DNA of 64,000 nucleotides from Bifidobacterium simiarum (lineage in GTDB: Bacteria; Actinomycetota; Actinomycetes; Actinomycetales; Bifidobacteriaceae), in NCBI RefSeq assembly GCF_002802905.1, contig NZ_PEBK01000006.1, positions 1-64,000 of the forward strand, written 5' to 3'. This document shows positions 28,581-37,981 of the stretch, piece by piece. The position numbers were made by a program, and so were the translations under genes. The stretch's first letter is position 1. The number at the start of each line of letters is the position of its first letter. The notes beneath the pieces were generated by a model, which ran no database searches, was not told where the DNA came from, and was given only the letters and a program-made list of their open reading frames with translations.

Positions 28581-28598
28581 GGAGACGTCGACGTCTCC
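28581..28598. promoter_or_regulatory. Perfect palindrome between divergent lipoprotein genes
   Basis: GGAGACGTCGACGTCTCC is an 18-base perfect palindrome with no loop, so it looks more like an operator than a terminator. It lies in the 300-base divergent spacer 28410-28712, in which nothing else is recognisable. Confidence 0.55.
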
Positions 28599-28712
28599 CC
28601 TTTTGAGGCACAGGTCTCCTATTTTTTTGCAATGATGATCGGCATACCTGTATGTACGTCACCATGTGATGCTTTGGTGTCCGATCCGCCGACCAATCAG
28701 AGACAGGAGAGC

Positions 28713-29843
28713 ATGATGAAGAGGCTCAGCAGCAGGATCGCGGCACTGGTCTGCGTCACTATGATTTTCACCATGACCGGCTGCGGTCAGTCCAACGACT
28801 CACAGTCTGCCCAGGCCAGTGAAGAACAGATCCAGAAGGCCAAGACGCAATGGAGCAGTGCCTTGTATAAGGCCACCGACAGTCAGAATGATCTGAAAAC
28901 GGCGATCACCGACGCCAACGATCTGACCCGATACGCACTCGACAGCAGCGTGTCCGAACTACAGTCGACGATCAATGCGGCGTATAAGGTCTATACCGAC
29001 ACCACCATCGACAGCAGCGAGCCCTCTGGCAGCGAGTCCTCTGACGCAGAAGCGTACACGACGGCCGCCGAAGAGCTCGACAAGATCGCCGACGATCTCG
29101 AGAAGCGGACCACGTCGTTGAATGCCGCTGTCGAAGCGTATAGGAAGTCACTGCCAAGCCTGTCGTACACCATCACCAGCAATGAGGGCTACACCTACGA
29201 TGTGTCGATCAACGGTCTCGACATGCGCGCCTCCATCGACACGGAGCAGGGAAAGCCGGGAACGGTGACGATCGACAGCTGGGTCGCGGACACCCTGGAC
29301 ATCACCATCGCCAATACCACGCCGGGCAAGGAAGCACCTGTCGATTGGAGAAACCCCGACTCGTCGAATGGCGCAATAAGTTTTGGCAATTTGGTTCCGC
29401 TGTATGACACGAATCTGTGCACCACAATGGGACAGACCAACCCCCTGATCACCGATGCCACCTGCCGTTCGTACAGTATCGGGGGCAAAACCTATTGGGA
29501 CTACTACGATTCCCTTTTCATGGTTATTGCGGGACAGAATAGCACGGTCAGATCCACGGCGAAATTCTCGGTGGGCGAGTCCGTCTCCGGGATGCTGGTG
29601 CTTGACGTTATCTACAACCCCAACGAGAAGACAGGCAAACTCACGAAGACCTCCAAACAGGACGTCTCCGAGCAGGTGGCGGACTCCATTCGAAAGCCCG
29701 TCGGCTGGGCTTTCATATTGAGCGTCGAAGGCGGCTCTGCCAACACGCCATACAATGCCGGTGCCAATCTGGAACGGGCGGTCAAACATGACCTGTGGGG
29801 GGATGACGACTACTACATTCTGGCCAAGACCAAAGGCCTCTGA
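28713..29843 (+). CDS. Secreted lipoprotein, paralogue 1
   Basis: A 376-residue predicted lipoprotein. The signal peptide is MMKRLSSRIAALVCVTMIF with lipobox TMTGC. A Ser/Asp-rich helical coiled-coil-like region (about 25-145) leads to a beta-rich domain starting SYTITSNEGYTYDVSINGL and ending TPYNAGANLERAV and YYILAKTKGL. The same blocks occur in the next gene, so the two are tandem paralogues. A cysteine pair (TNLCTT and DATCRS) may form a disulphide. CAGGAG precedes the start. Function unknown; surface-exposed sensor or binding protein is possible. Confidence 0.8.
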   Translation: MMKRLSSRIAALVCVTMIFTMTGCGQSNDSQSAQASEEQIQKAKTQWSSALYKATDSQNDLKTAITDANDLTRYALDSSVSELQSTINAAYKVYTDTTIDSSEPSGSESSDAEAYTTAAEELDKIADDLEKRTTSLNAAVEAYRKSLPSLSYTITSNEGYTYDVSINGLDMRASIDTEQGKPGTVTIDSWVADTLDITIANTTPGKEAPVDWRNPDSSNGAISFGNLVPLYDTNLCTTMGQTNPLITDATCRSYSIGGKTYWDYYDSLFMVIAGQNSTVRSTAKFSVGESVSGMLVLDVIYNPNEKTGKLTKTSKQDVSEQVADSIRKPVGWAFILSVEGGSANTPYNAGANLERAVKHDLWGDDDYYILAKTKGL

Positions 29844-29970
29844 CCGGCGTTCGCAAGACGACGATGACGGTGATGCGCGAGGTATTGCCGCTTCACATCC
29901 GGGCATTCGCCCACCCTTCTGCACGATGATTGATCGTGTTCAATTTCGATGATGAGAAACGGAGAAAACA

Positions 29971-31059
29971 ATGAAGAGAACGAACCGAATGATCGCCACG
30001 CTCATCTGTGCCATGACGATCTTCGCGATGGCCGGCTGTGGACAGTCAACCGATTCGAAGTCCGGTGCGGAAGCCTCACAGAGCACACAGGCCGCAACCG
30101 ACCAGATGCGCGACGACTGGGAAAAGGCGCTGGAAACGGCAGGGGAGGCTCGAAACGAGCTGTCGTCGACTCTGAAAAATGCCAAGAGCATGATCAAGGA
30201 CGCCGCATCCACAGACGATTCCGCCACACTTCAGTCGGCGATTGACAAGACACAGGAGATCTACTCGTCCACGTCGGTGGACAGTGATCGACCCGACAGC
30301 AGCGCCGCGGCATACCAGTCGGCCACGGACAAACTGAACAAGGCCACAACCACACTCACCAATCAGACCACTGCCCTGACTGAAGCGATTGCCACTTACC
30401 GCACGAAGTTGCCCGCCATGTCGTACACCGTCACCAGCAACGAGGGCTACACGTACGACATCAAGATCGCCGGCCTGAACATGTCCGCGTCGGTCGACAC
30501 CACCAAGGGGGAACCCGGCAAAGTGGCGGTAGCCTACCGGGACTCCGGCGTCACGCACTTCACCATCACCAACACGACGGCGGGGAAGAAGGCGCCTCTC
30601 AACTGGGAGGACAAGGATGACAGCCTCACCGGGAACTTCGGCAGCGTGGAGCCGCTGTATTCCAAGAATCCGTGTGGCGATGCGGGTGATGACGGGGAGT
30701 GCGAATCCTACATCATCGGCGGCAAGCAGTACTGGATCCCTCCTCAGGCAACGGTTCCCATCAGAGCCGAGGAGGATAGCCCCGTCGTGGAGGCCCACCA
30801 GTTCGACGTGGACGAATCCACCGAAGGCGATAGCTGTCTGAACGAGGGCCAGTCCTGCGGAGGCTCGTTGACCATCGAACAGACGGTTTCCGATCAGATG
30901 ATCGACACCCTACGCCATCCTGACGGCTGGGCGAGCCTGTACATGATCAAGGAGGGATACGCCCAGACGCCGTACAACGCCGGCGCCAACCTGGAGCGGG
31001 CGGAGAACGCCGGCTCTGGGCCGGACTACTACATCTTGGCCAAGACCGCTGGTATCTGA
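29971..31059 (+). CDS. Secreted lipoprotein, paralogue 2
   Basis: A 362-residue paralogue of the preceding protein: signal MKRTNRMIATLICAMTIF, lipobox AMAGC, helical Thr/Ser/Ala-rich region, then SYTVTSNEGYTYDIKIAGL and a final TPYNAGANLERAE with YYILAKTAGI. It has four Cys in the second domain (NPCGD, GECES, DSCLN, QSCGG), more than paralogue 1. GGAG precedes ATG 29971. The 127-base gap has no clear terminator, so cotranscription is possible; a strong terminator follows this gene. Confidence 0.8.
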   Translation: MKRTNRMIATLICAMTIFAMAGCGQSTDSKSGAEASQSTQAATDQMRDDWEKALETAGEARNELSSTLKNAKSMIKDAASTDDSATLQSAIDKTQEIYSSTSVDSDRPDSSAAAYQSATDKLNKATTTLTNQTTALTEAIATYRTKLPAMSYTVTSNEGYTYDIKIAGLNMSASVDTTKGEPGKVAVAYRDSGVTHFTITNTTAGKKAPLNWEDKDDSLTGNFGSVEPLYSKNPCGDAGDDGECESYIIGGKQYWIPPQATVPIRAEEDSPVVEAHQFDVDESTEGDSCLNEGQSCGGSLTIEQTVSDQMIDTLRHPDGWASLYMIKEGYAQTPYNAGANLERAENAGSGPDYYILAKTAGI

Positions 31060-31070
31060 TCCCGCGTTCC

Positions 31071-31101
31071 AAGACCCTGAACCTGTTTCGTTCGGGGTCT
31101 T
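31071..31101 (+). terminator. Terminator after the lipoprotein pair
   Basis: AAGACCCTGAAC pairs with GTTCGGGGTCTT (one G-U) around seven bases, followed by CGCTTTT. Confidence 0.8.
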
Positions 31102-31212
31102 CGCTTTTCCATCTGCGACGCGGCCGTCGGCTTCGTATCGATACGTACAATGAAGACGGCGAAAATGCAACGGCCGCGGCCTGACACGTTGTCGGTCTAG
31201 GGGGGAGACATC

Positions 31213-31695
31213 ATGATCATTGCAGTGACCGGACATCAGCGGATTCCCGAAGAGGCCTTGCCATTCGTGTGCGCCGGCATGCGCTCCTATCTTGTCTCCC
31301 GTCTGGAAACATCGCAGTCCGACGCGACGCTGATCAGCTGTCTCGCCACCGGAGCGGATCAATTGGTGGCCTCGACCGCATTGGAACTCGGGTATCGGCT
31401 CAGGGCGATGATCCCGTCGCGCCACTACGATTCCACATTCGACGTCGACGGATTGTCCGGGTACCGGAGTCTGCTTGCGAGAGCCGATGAGACGGTCACC
31501 CTTGATTTCGACCGGCCGTGCGAGGAAGCATACATGGCCGCAGGCCTACGGCTCGTCGACGATTGCGATGAACTGCTGGCGCTCTGGGACGGATATCCGG
31601 CGGCAGGCCTCGGCGGCACCGGCGATGTTGTGGCGTATGCACGGCAGTCCGGCAGGCCGGTACATGTCGTGTGGCCCACGGGGGTGAGACACTGA
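31213..31695 (+). CDS. SLOG-type (LOG/DprA-like) nucleotide-sensor protein
   Basis: A 160-residue Rossmann-like protein with the hallmarks of SLOG domains: first strand and loop IIAVTGHQRIP, the second motif ISCLATGADQLVASTALELG, and the C-terminal DGYPAAGLGGTGDVVAYARQ followed by PVHVVWP. In published comparative analyses SLOG domains are proposed to bind or process nucleotides in conflict systems. The gene opens an operon: its TGA overlaps the ATG of the next gene (TGATG), so the products are made in step. GGGGGGAG precedes ATG 31213. Enzymatic activity is not shown by sequence alone. Confidence 0.7.
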   Translation: MIIAVTGHQRIPEEALPFVCAGMRSYLVSRLETSQSDATLISCLATGADQLVASTALELGYRLRAMIPSRHYDSTFDVDGLSGYRSLLARADETVTLDFDRPCEEAYMAAGLRLVDDCDELLALWDGYPAAGLGGTGDVVAYARQSGRPVHVVWPTGVRH

Positions 31696-34226
31696 TGGCG
31701 ACCTCGCAGTGGAAACGGCCGTCCGCCGACGACCGGACACGACGGCTGTCGGACGAATGGTATCCGGGCGAATGGCTGGAACCGGTTGAACCGGACATCA
31801 TCGGACCGTTTCTCGAACGCTACATAAGCGGCATGTCGCGACGCATGGCCGCGTACCTGCGTGCCCAGGGTGTCCCGGACGATGGCACGGTCGCATCCGG
31901 AGGAGTCTCCTCGGATGACAACGGCATCGGCGGGGGAATCGTTCGTCACCCGTATGACGTCACCTTCCTCAACCTGTGCCTCATCATCGATCAGGAGCAC
32001 ACCTTTCCGATCGGCGAGCGCAACCTTTCCGATGGCGTTTACGAACCTGACGAGGAGACGGCCATGGAAACGGGACTGATGCTGCATCTTGAATTCGACC
32101 GGTTCGTGGATTTCATCGCCGGGCTCGACCCGCGTCTTGACCGAAGAGGATTCGTCGCCGCATTGAGTGGCGCCTACGGGTATGAGGGCGACATCGATTC
32201 GGCGGACTTCCTCGCCGTGCTCGCCGCACGTACCGCGAAACGGATGGCGTCCGAGCGGCTGAGAGCGTGGGCGGGCGCCTCCGTCCTCGGCGACGATGAT
32301 TCCGTGGTTCGCAACGCTTCCGATGGCGGCAGCGCCGATGCGTGGGACCGCGTGGCACAGGCGCGCCTCATGTCATGGGGTTTTACGAATGATGATCCCA
32401 CGTCGCCTCCGCACGACGGCTCTGCAAATCCCGTCGCCGCACTCGAACGGGCGCGTGACCATTGGATGCGCTGCGTAGCCGATTCAAGACGCCACATCCC
32501 GCGTGCGCGTCGTGACGTCGAGACATGGTGCGTCTGGCATACGGTGCTGGAGACCGTGTGGCGTGCCGACGAGGCGGCTTATGACGCGCGGTGGGCGGAC
32601 GTTCCGCGTCCGGAACGTGATCCACAACGGTTCGATGAGGCCCGATCCGCGGTTGAGACCATCGGGCCATCCGCATTGGACGGGGCGGCGTGGAACACGC
32701 TGTTGAGGCGCATGATGACCGTCCACCGACGCGTGTCGCGCGGATACGCACAGTGGTGTGACATGATGCCTGATGAACGTGACACGGCGATGATCCTCCT
32801 GTCCGTGCGGGCCATCGCCGATGACCCCGTCTTTCTGGAGCGTGTGCTGGCCGCCGCTTGCAACACACTCACCCGCGGCGACCGTGAAACGCCGTCCGAC
32901 GCGCGTGGTGCGATGCGTATGCTGCTTGCCTACGCCTGCGTGGGTCGCGTGGTGAACATGGGGGCCTCTTCCGATGCCGGAGCCGACGCAGACGGCCCGG
33001 GAACGGGCGCCATGAAGACGGACGGCGACGGGGCGGTCGGCGAATACACGTATGTGGGCCTGCGTAACGCCATCCTCGGATATGCCGGCTACGGGGGAGT
33101 GCGTCGTACGCTCGCCCCGGATGAGTATCGCGATTACCTGGCTCTCGTCTCGTCGGGCTCCCCGTCCGGTCGGCCCCGATCGTCGAGTGACGCCAGCGAA
33201 TCCGGCAGGCGTGCCGTCTGGGTGTTCCCCGGCATGGCCGACCGCTACGACTCGGTGCGTGGGGAGATGTCCGCGCGGATCCGTGAGGCCATGGCCGCGG
33301 GGTTGGACATGTCGGAGTCGTTCTCCGGCGGCTCCGACATACCGGAATCATGGTGGCGGTTCCATGCGGTGGCCGACAAGGCGGTCAGTCGGTGGCTGGG
33401 AGGGGAGACCGTTCATGCGCTCGCCGTCGATGGTCACGGCCATGCGCTCGCCTACCGGTCCACGAACCCCGTGGCCGCCTATCAGGATGTCAATGCGTGG
33501 CGGCTGGGCGAAGCCTTGGAACGATACGAGGGCAGCGTTGTGTGGGGCAGCGGCAGGCGGCTCGCCGATCTGTACCGGGATCGCGGGCATCTGAGCAAAA
33601 GCGGTGGCAAAGCCATCGATCGTTCCATCCGGGATTATGCGGCGAGCGCACGCGGTGCCTTCGATGCCGTCCAGTATCTCGCAGCCGTTACGGGGCTTGG
33701 TATGATGCTCACGAAAACCGAGACGGTGGAGGTGTTCGCCCGACTCATCGACGCGTGCGACAAGGGCGGCGGCGAGCGCTTCCGCAAATCCTGCTGGACG
33801 CTGATCCGCATCGCCAAGGCGAAAAGGCTACGACTTACCGTAACCGGCGCACATGGCCGGCATGTGGGCGCCAGACTCATGGAGTTGGTATTGTCCGATC
33901 CGGAACGTCTCGCCGAGGCGGAACGCGAATTCAAGATCGCGAATCTCCGACGGGCACTCGAGACCGGGACGGATTCGCTCACCGTCGAGGAGATGGATTG
34001 GCGCGGTCTTGCCCGGATGGTCGACTCCGCCGAACACATGGTGCGGGACACCGTCCTATCGGCGTTCGCACGGCTGCGCGTTGCGGACCGCCGCTGGGCC
34101 GCTATTCGTATTGGCCCGATCGACTGTGTGGGTTCACTCATCGATCCGGAATCGGATGGCGTATGCGTGTTCCATGCCAGTAACGACGGTAACGGCGGCG
34201 ACGGGGCAAACGGCAAGGAGGAATGA
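31695..34226 (+). CDS. Large unknown protein coupled to the SLOG gene
   Basis: An 843-residue soluble protein with no signal peptide or membrane helix and no family I can name. It is mainly helical, Arg/Ala/Asp-rich, with acidic-Gly-rich insertions near residues 55-75 and 425-445. A possible beta-containing segment (GETVHALAVDGHGHALAYRST, about residues 575-600) lies before a C-terminal helical stretch. Translational coupling at both ends (TGATG with SLOG before, ATGATGA with the next gene) argues that the three act together. It may be the effector or scaffold of the module; that is inference. Confidence 0.65.
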   Translation: MATSQWKRPSADDRTRRLSDEWYPGEWLEPVEPDIIGPFLERYISGMSRRMAAYLRAQGVPDDGTVASGGVSSDDNGIGGGIVRHPYDVTFLNLCLIIDQEHTFPIGERNLSDGVYEPDEETAMETGLMLHLEFDRFVDFIAGLDPRLDRRGFVAALSGAYGYEGDIDSADFLAVLAARTAKRMASERLRAWAGASVLGDDDSVVRNASDGGSADAWDRVAQARLMSWGFTNDDPTSPPHDGSANPVAALERARDHWMRCVADSRRHIPRARRDVETWCVWHTVLETVWRADEAAYDARWADVPRPERDPQRFDEARSAVETIGPSALDGAAWNTLLRRMMTVHRRVSRGYAQWCDMMPDERDTAMILLSVRAIADDPVFLERVLAAACNTLTRGDRETPSDARGAMRMLLAYACVGRVVNMGASSDAGADADGPGTGAMKTDGDGAVGEYTYVGLRNAILGYAGYGGVRRTLAPDEYRDYLALVSSGSPSGRPRSSSDASESGRRAVWVFPGMADRYDSVRGEMSARIREAMAAGLDMSESFSGGSDIPESWWRFHAVADKAVSRWLGGETVHALAVDGHGHALAYRSTNPVAAYQDVNAWRLGEALERYEGSVVWGSGRRLADLYRDRGHLSKSGGKAIDRSIRDYAASARGAFDAVQYLAAVTGLGMMLTKTETVEVFARLIDACDKGGGERFRKSCWTLIRIAKAKRLRLTVTGAHGRHVGARLMELVLSDPERLAEAEREFKIANLRRALETGTDSLTVEEMDWRGLARMVDSAEHMVRDTVLSAFARLRVADRRWAAIRIGPIDCVGSLIDPESDGVCVFHASNDGNGGDGANGKEE

Positions 34227-34927
34227 TGACAGGCAAAACAAGCGGCGGCGCTTCCGCGACATCCCCATGGTCGGACGGCGTGCGTCGCACGTATACGCCA
34301 CGGGACGTCATTGCCGGGCTCACGGGCGGATTCGATCCTGACCTTGCCTTCCGGGTACTCGATGACCCGCAGACGCTCGCCTTCGCGAACCGGTATCTGA
34401 CCAGGTATCTTGCGCTTGCCGGGCATCTGCCGTATCCGTATGAGAGCCGCGTGGAACGTGAATGCCGAGAATCGACGCCGGAAGGTGATGCGGATCTCGC
34501 CGTCGCCCTCGCCGTGGGCTATGGTGTGCCCGATGCGATGTTCGATGAGCTTCAGGGAGATATCGATTGGTGGGATGGCGGTCTGACGATGGGTCCGGTC
34601 GACGCGGGTCCGTCATACGCCGATCTGTTTGCTCCGGTCCTGCTCGGCGATGGGGGAGCCGAGGGCGACGAGCGCGGCGGTACGGAGGAGCATTGGGACG
34701 TGACCTTCGTCTCTCGGCGGTGTCGAGTGCTGGTGCGTCGCGATGATGCGGGTGCGCTCACCCTGCGCGTTGACATGCCCGAAGGCGATGGCCGTCACAC
34801 GCTTACGCTCCGATTCGCGGACGGCAGTGAAATGACGTTGAGCGTTGATGTGCGTCGTGGCACATGGAGGCGCGGAGGCGTGCCTGCGGACGGCGTTGGA
34901 TTGCCCATCTCCGCTACGGTGAAATGA
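34226..34927 (+). CDS. Unknown third protein of the SLOG operon
   Basis: A 233-residue protein. The N-terminal half is helical and acidic; the C-terminal part (WDVTFVSRRCRVLVRRDDAG through HTLTLRFADGSEMTLSVDVR) looks like a small beta sandwich. No recognised family. AGGAGG stands four bases before ATG 34226; the previous stop overlaps. It ends 19 bases from the convergent caspase gene with no clear terminator between them. Confidence 0.62.
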   Translation: MTGKTSGGASATSPWSDGVRRTYTPRDVIAGLTGGFDPDLAFRVLDDPQTLAFANRYLTRYLALAGHLPYPYESRVERECRESTPEGDADLAVALAVGYGVPDAMFDELQGDIDWWDGGLTMGPVDAGPSYADLFAPVLLGDGGAEGDERGGTEEHWDVTFVSRRCRVLVRRDDAGALTLRVDMPEGDGRHTLTLRFADGSEMTLSVDVRRGTWRRGGVPADGVGLPISATVK

Positions 34928-34946
34928 TGAGGCTGACCGTGAGCCG

Positions 34947-36149
34947 TCAGCGTTTGTGCTGGATCTCCCAGTACAAACGGCCAAGATCGGTCAGGCGCAC
35001 GAAGCCCTGTCGTCCGCTGGGTTCCTTCCGCTCGATGTCCCATTCGGCCATGCACGCCCAGAACAGGTCCGCCTCATGCGTCGAACCGTCGGTCTCGTGG
35101 ATGAACGCCTCCAACAGTTTCGCATTGCGCAGGTGCTTGAACAATTCCATGTCTCGCTGAAGCCCATCCAGCTGTTCCCATGTTTCGTCGCCGGAGCGCA
35201 TCACTCCGTCGCGCGCTGTGGGCGACTCGTGTTCGGGATGCACGGCGAACGCGGCATCCTTCGTAGGGAATCCTTCGAAAGCCGGCAGTGGCATGCCGTC
35301 GAATGTACGGGTGGAGGCTCGGCGGCGTGTCGTCATTGCATCGTCCGGGGCGATGCGTGCCAGCTCCTCCTCGGTGATCTGCCGGCTTGCCTCCACCTGA
35401 CGCAATACGGTCGTGGTGTCGTTCCACGTGCGCAGCACCGGCTGCTGGCCGTCTTCGCCGAGATTGAGCAGCGCGCATACCGTCGAATGCAGCGAAAGCG
35501 GCGTGATGATGCCCTGCACGTCCGCGGCGGCACCCTGCATCGCGGCCATGAGCGCGCTCGTGTACATGAGATGCGTGCCGAACAGGGATTGCGAGGCCGT
35601 GTGCTCGTCGGTACTGGCGAGAATGGTCGTATTGCGAGGCCATTCCATCGTGGCGGCGACACCTGCATGGCAGCAGTCGAGGATGATGGTCATGCTGCTT
35701 GCCTGCGAGGAGCTCGCCGCGTTGCGGATGTCGCTCACACGGATGCCTCGGCGCACGGTTTCGGTTTCATCCGTTCCCTGGATGGGACCGGCGGTCTGAT
35801 CGTCATCCGGGGTGAGCAGCAGCAGATCCGTGCCGTCATCGACGGGAATCGCGTGACCGGTAAAGTACAGCAGCGCATCGCCACGTCGGACCATGCGGAA
35901 CAGATCATGTACGCGGTCGGTCAGTGCGTCCGCGGTCATCTCGGGATCCGTGGGGTCGAACGGGTCGGGCGTCGCATACACCCTGCCGCCGAGCAGTCGG
36001 AAGTTCGGCTGGGGCGTGCGCGGACTGTTCTCGCGGATCATCTGCGCGAACGCGTGTGCGTCGGTGCAGCAGCACCGCGGCTGCCGGCTGTCGTACGCCG
36101 CGCTTGCATACCGTCCCACGCCGATGAACAATGCCAGTCGCTGCGCCAT
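34947..36149 (-). CDS. Caspase-like (C14) cysteine peptidase
   Basis: A 400-residue bacterial caspase homologue. The fold begins with MAQRLALFIGVGRY; the catalytic His is H99 in LLYFTGHAI and the catalytic Cys C160 in IILDCCHAG, which is the correct order and spacing. The C-terminal 150 residues are a separate, probably winged-helix-like domain (AEWDIERKEPSGRQGFVRLT, DLGRLYWEIQHKR). ATG 36149 follows GAGGAG. Such peptidases are executioners in predicted bacterial suicide modules; it is convergent with the SLOG operon and downstream of the SEL1-repeat gene, consistent with one locus. Target unknown. Confidence 0.8.
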   Translation of the reverse strand: MAQRLALFIGVGRYASAAYDSRQPRCCCTDAHAFAQMIRENSPRTPQPNFRLLGGRVYATPDPFDPTDPEMTADALTDRVHDLFRMVRRGDALLYFTGHAIPVDDGTDLLLLTPDDDQTAGPIQGTDETETVRRGIRVSDIRNAASSSQASSMTIILDCCHAGVAATMEWPRNTTILASTDEHTASQSLFGTHLMYTSALMAAMQGAAADVQGIITPLSLHSTVCALLNLGEDGQQPVLRTWNDTTTVLRQVEASRQITEEELARIAPDDAMTTRRRASTRTFDGMPLPAFEGFPTKDAAFAVHPEHESPTARDGVMRSGDETWEQLDGLQRDMELFKHLRNAKLLEAFIHETDGSTHEADLFWACMAEWDIERKEPSGRQGFVRLTDLGRLYWEIQHKR

Positions 36150-36180
36150 CTCGGATCTCCTCGTTTTCCCCGTGTCCCGC

Positions 36181-36233
36181 CGCATGCCCGGGCATGCGAA
36201 AGCCTTCGATGCCATCATATCGGCATCGAAGGC
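36181..36233 (-). terminator. Hairpin plus perfect palindrome before the caspase gene
   Basis: GCCTTCGATGCC/GGCATCGAAGGC (36202-36233, 12 pairs, 8-base loop) lies after the SEL1-repeat gene and is followed on the minus strand by TTTCG and by the perfect palindrome CGCATGCCCGGGCATGCG (36181-36198), just upstream of the caspase ribosome-binding site. The hairpin may terminate; the palindrome may be an operator. The rest of 36150-36395 shows no gene. Confidence 0.5.
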
Positions 36234-36395
36234 CGGCCTCGGCATCCGCATCGCCCTTGCGTCCTCGATCAATCGGTCCCGCATATGAGTGGGAAAATGG
36301 TGCAGGGGAGTATGGCCCAGCCTGTCGAAGCGGCAGTGGAACTCAGGTCATACTCCGCTGATTGACCATACTTCGCTGATCAGTTGGATCGCTGA

Positions 36396-37940
36396 TCAGC
36401 GGGATCCCATCTGATACTGTTGCGCGAGCTCGACGAGCGCGTCCGTCAGCACCGGAACATCGATATCGTCCCAGATCGTTTGGTATTGGCCGGCGACCCT
36501 GCCACGATGCTTGACAAACCGGTGGAAAAGCATGGTCGCGGTGTCGAGATCACCACTTAGACACGGAATCGGCTGACTGCTGACGCAGTCCTCGCAGATG
36601 CGATTTACGTCGGCGGGCTCACCCTCTGCCAGAGCATGGGCGAGTGTCTCCTGGAATGCGAAATCACGACCATATTCGGGGTACCGGGCCATATGCCGCA
36701 GTAAGCCCTGATGGTATGTGAACCAGTCTTCATCGCGAAGGGCATCGAACTCCTGAACCACCGGATTCGTGTGCTTGTCCTCGATCTGCTGCTCATACCA
36801 TGTGAATATCGGCGGATATTCCCCGAACTTCCGCAGAATCCAGATCCTTGGATTCGTGGCTTGACGATAGACGAAGTGGCATAGAATATCTTCGGCAATG
36901 TCCCGGTAATCCCGATCGGTCTGTTCCAGCGTCCGCTTGTCCACCAGATCATGATGACCGTACAGATAAAGGGCGACGGCTCTTTTGCGGGCGTCACGCT
37001 GCCCTTGTCTGGCGGCTTCGCAGAGCCAGTGAATCGATTCGCTGAATTCGCTCTCCGCAGGCTGATAGATGTCGTTCTCTCCCGGAGAGAATTCCCCGGC
37101 CAGAAGTTGTGACAATATGAACTGTATGGTCTTGTCGCCGCTGCGTTTCGCCGCTTCCCGATACAGGGAAATGTGCTTCATATGAAGGCCCGGCACCGTA
37201 CCGTTGGGGTCGCCGGCGGTCGGTCCGCCGACGATGTGCTGCAATAGCGCCTGTACATGATATTGCCGCTCGGCTTTTTCGTTCCATTCCCAGGCGATAT
37301 CGGCGTAATGCTTCGATTCCGATTCGAGCCGGCGCACGTCATCCCCGTGCCTATCGAAGAAGGCATTCCATTCCGCTTCGGAGCGATGCCCGTATGCGGG
37401 CATATTGTATTCCTCGTAGATATTGCGAAAACCGCTATCGAACGAATCGAGAATCTCTCGCTGTTGCCGATCGCAATCCGAGGCAAGTCTGAAATACAGC
37501 TGCCCCAGACGGTATTGAGCGTCCGCGTTCCCCCGAACGGCGGCTGCATGGAATAATATGACGGCGTTGCGGCTTTCGGCGGGACGATCCGATTTCCACA
37601 ATCCATCACCCAGCGCATACATGGCTTCTGCCTCGTCATGCACGATCCCGGAGCGGAGATCCATGAGTGTTTTCAGTGATCGATCCGCCTGCCGAGATTG
37701 TTCGTTCGTTTGTTCCATGGCATGGTCCAGAATGTCCTGCTCCAGAATATCCTGATCGAAGCCGAGCCTTCGTTGGGGATATGCCGCATGCAGGTCGCGG
37801 ATCGTCTGGTCGGCCTGCGTGATCCCCTGCTGCAGCTGTCGATTGCGCCGCCGCGCCTGTTCTATCTTTTCCGATAAATCCCGAAGGAGGACGTCGACAT
37901 CATTGCGATTGTAGCCCCAGATAGCTGTTTCAATAGTCAT
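36396..37940 (-). CDS. SEL1-repeat protein with DivIVA-like N terminus
   Basis: A 514-residue soluble protein. The first residues, AIWGYNRNDVDVLLRDLSEK, resemble the membrane-binding start of DivIVA-domain proteins (GYxxxxVDxLL), followed by a coiled coil to about residue 100. Helical SEL1/TPR-type repeats follow (AEAMYALGDGLWKSDRP, then AVRGNADAQYRLGQLYFRLA, and AARQGQRDARKRAVALYLYG). Two Cys residues near the end (CEDCVSS) are of unknown role. The gene is 41 bases after a small gene with the same N-terminal motif, probably an operon. A scaffold in the caspase locus is plausible but not shown. Confidence 0.7.
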   Translation of the reverse strand: MTIETAIWGYNRNDVDVLLRDLSEKIEQARRRNRQLQQGITQADQTIRDLHAAYPQRRLGFDQDILEQDILDHAMEQTNEQSRQADRSLKTLMDLRSGIVHDEAEAMYALGDGLWKSDRPAESRNAVILFHAAAVRGNADAQYRLGQLYFRLASDCDRQQREILDSFDSGFRNIYEEYNMPAYGHRSEAEWNAFFDRHGDDVRRLESESKHYADIAWEWNEKAERQYHVQALLQHIVGGPTAGDPNGTVPGLHMKHISLYREAAKRSGDKTIQFILSQLLAGEFSPGENDIYQPAESEFSESIHWLCEAARQGQRDARKRAVALYLYGHHDLVDKRTLEQTDRDYRDIAEDILCHFVYRQATNPRIWILRKFGEYPPIFTWYEQQIEDKHTNPVVQEFDALRDEDWFTYHQGLLRHMARYPEYGRDFAFQETLAHALAEGEPADVNRICEDCVSSQPIPCLSGDLDTATMLFHRFVKHRGRVAGQYQTIWDDIDVPVLTDALVELAQQYQMGSR

Positions 37941-37981
37941 GTTGACCCCATTGTTCAGAGTTGATTGCCTGGCAAGTCGTA

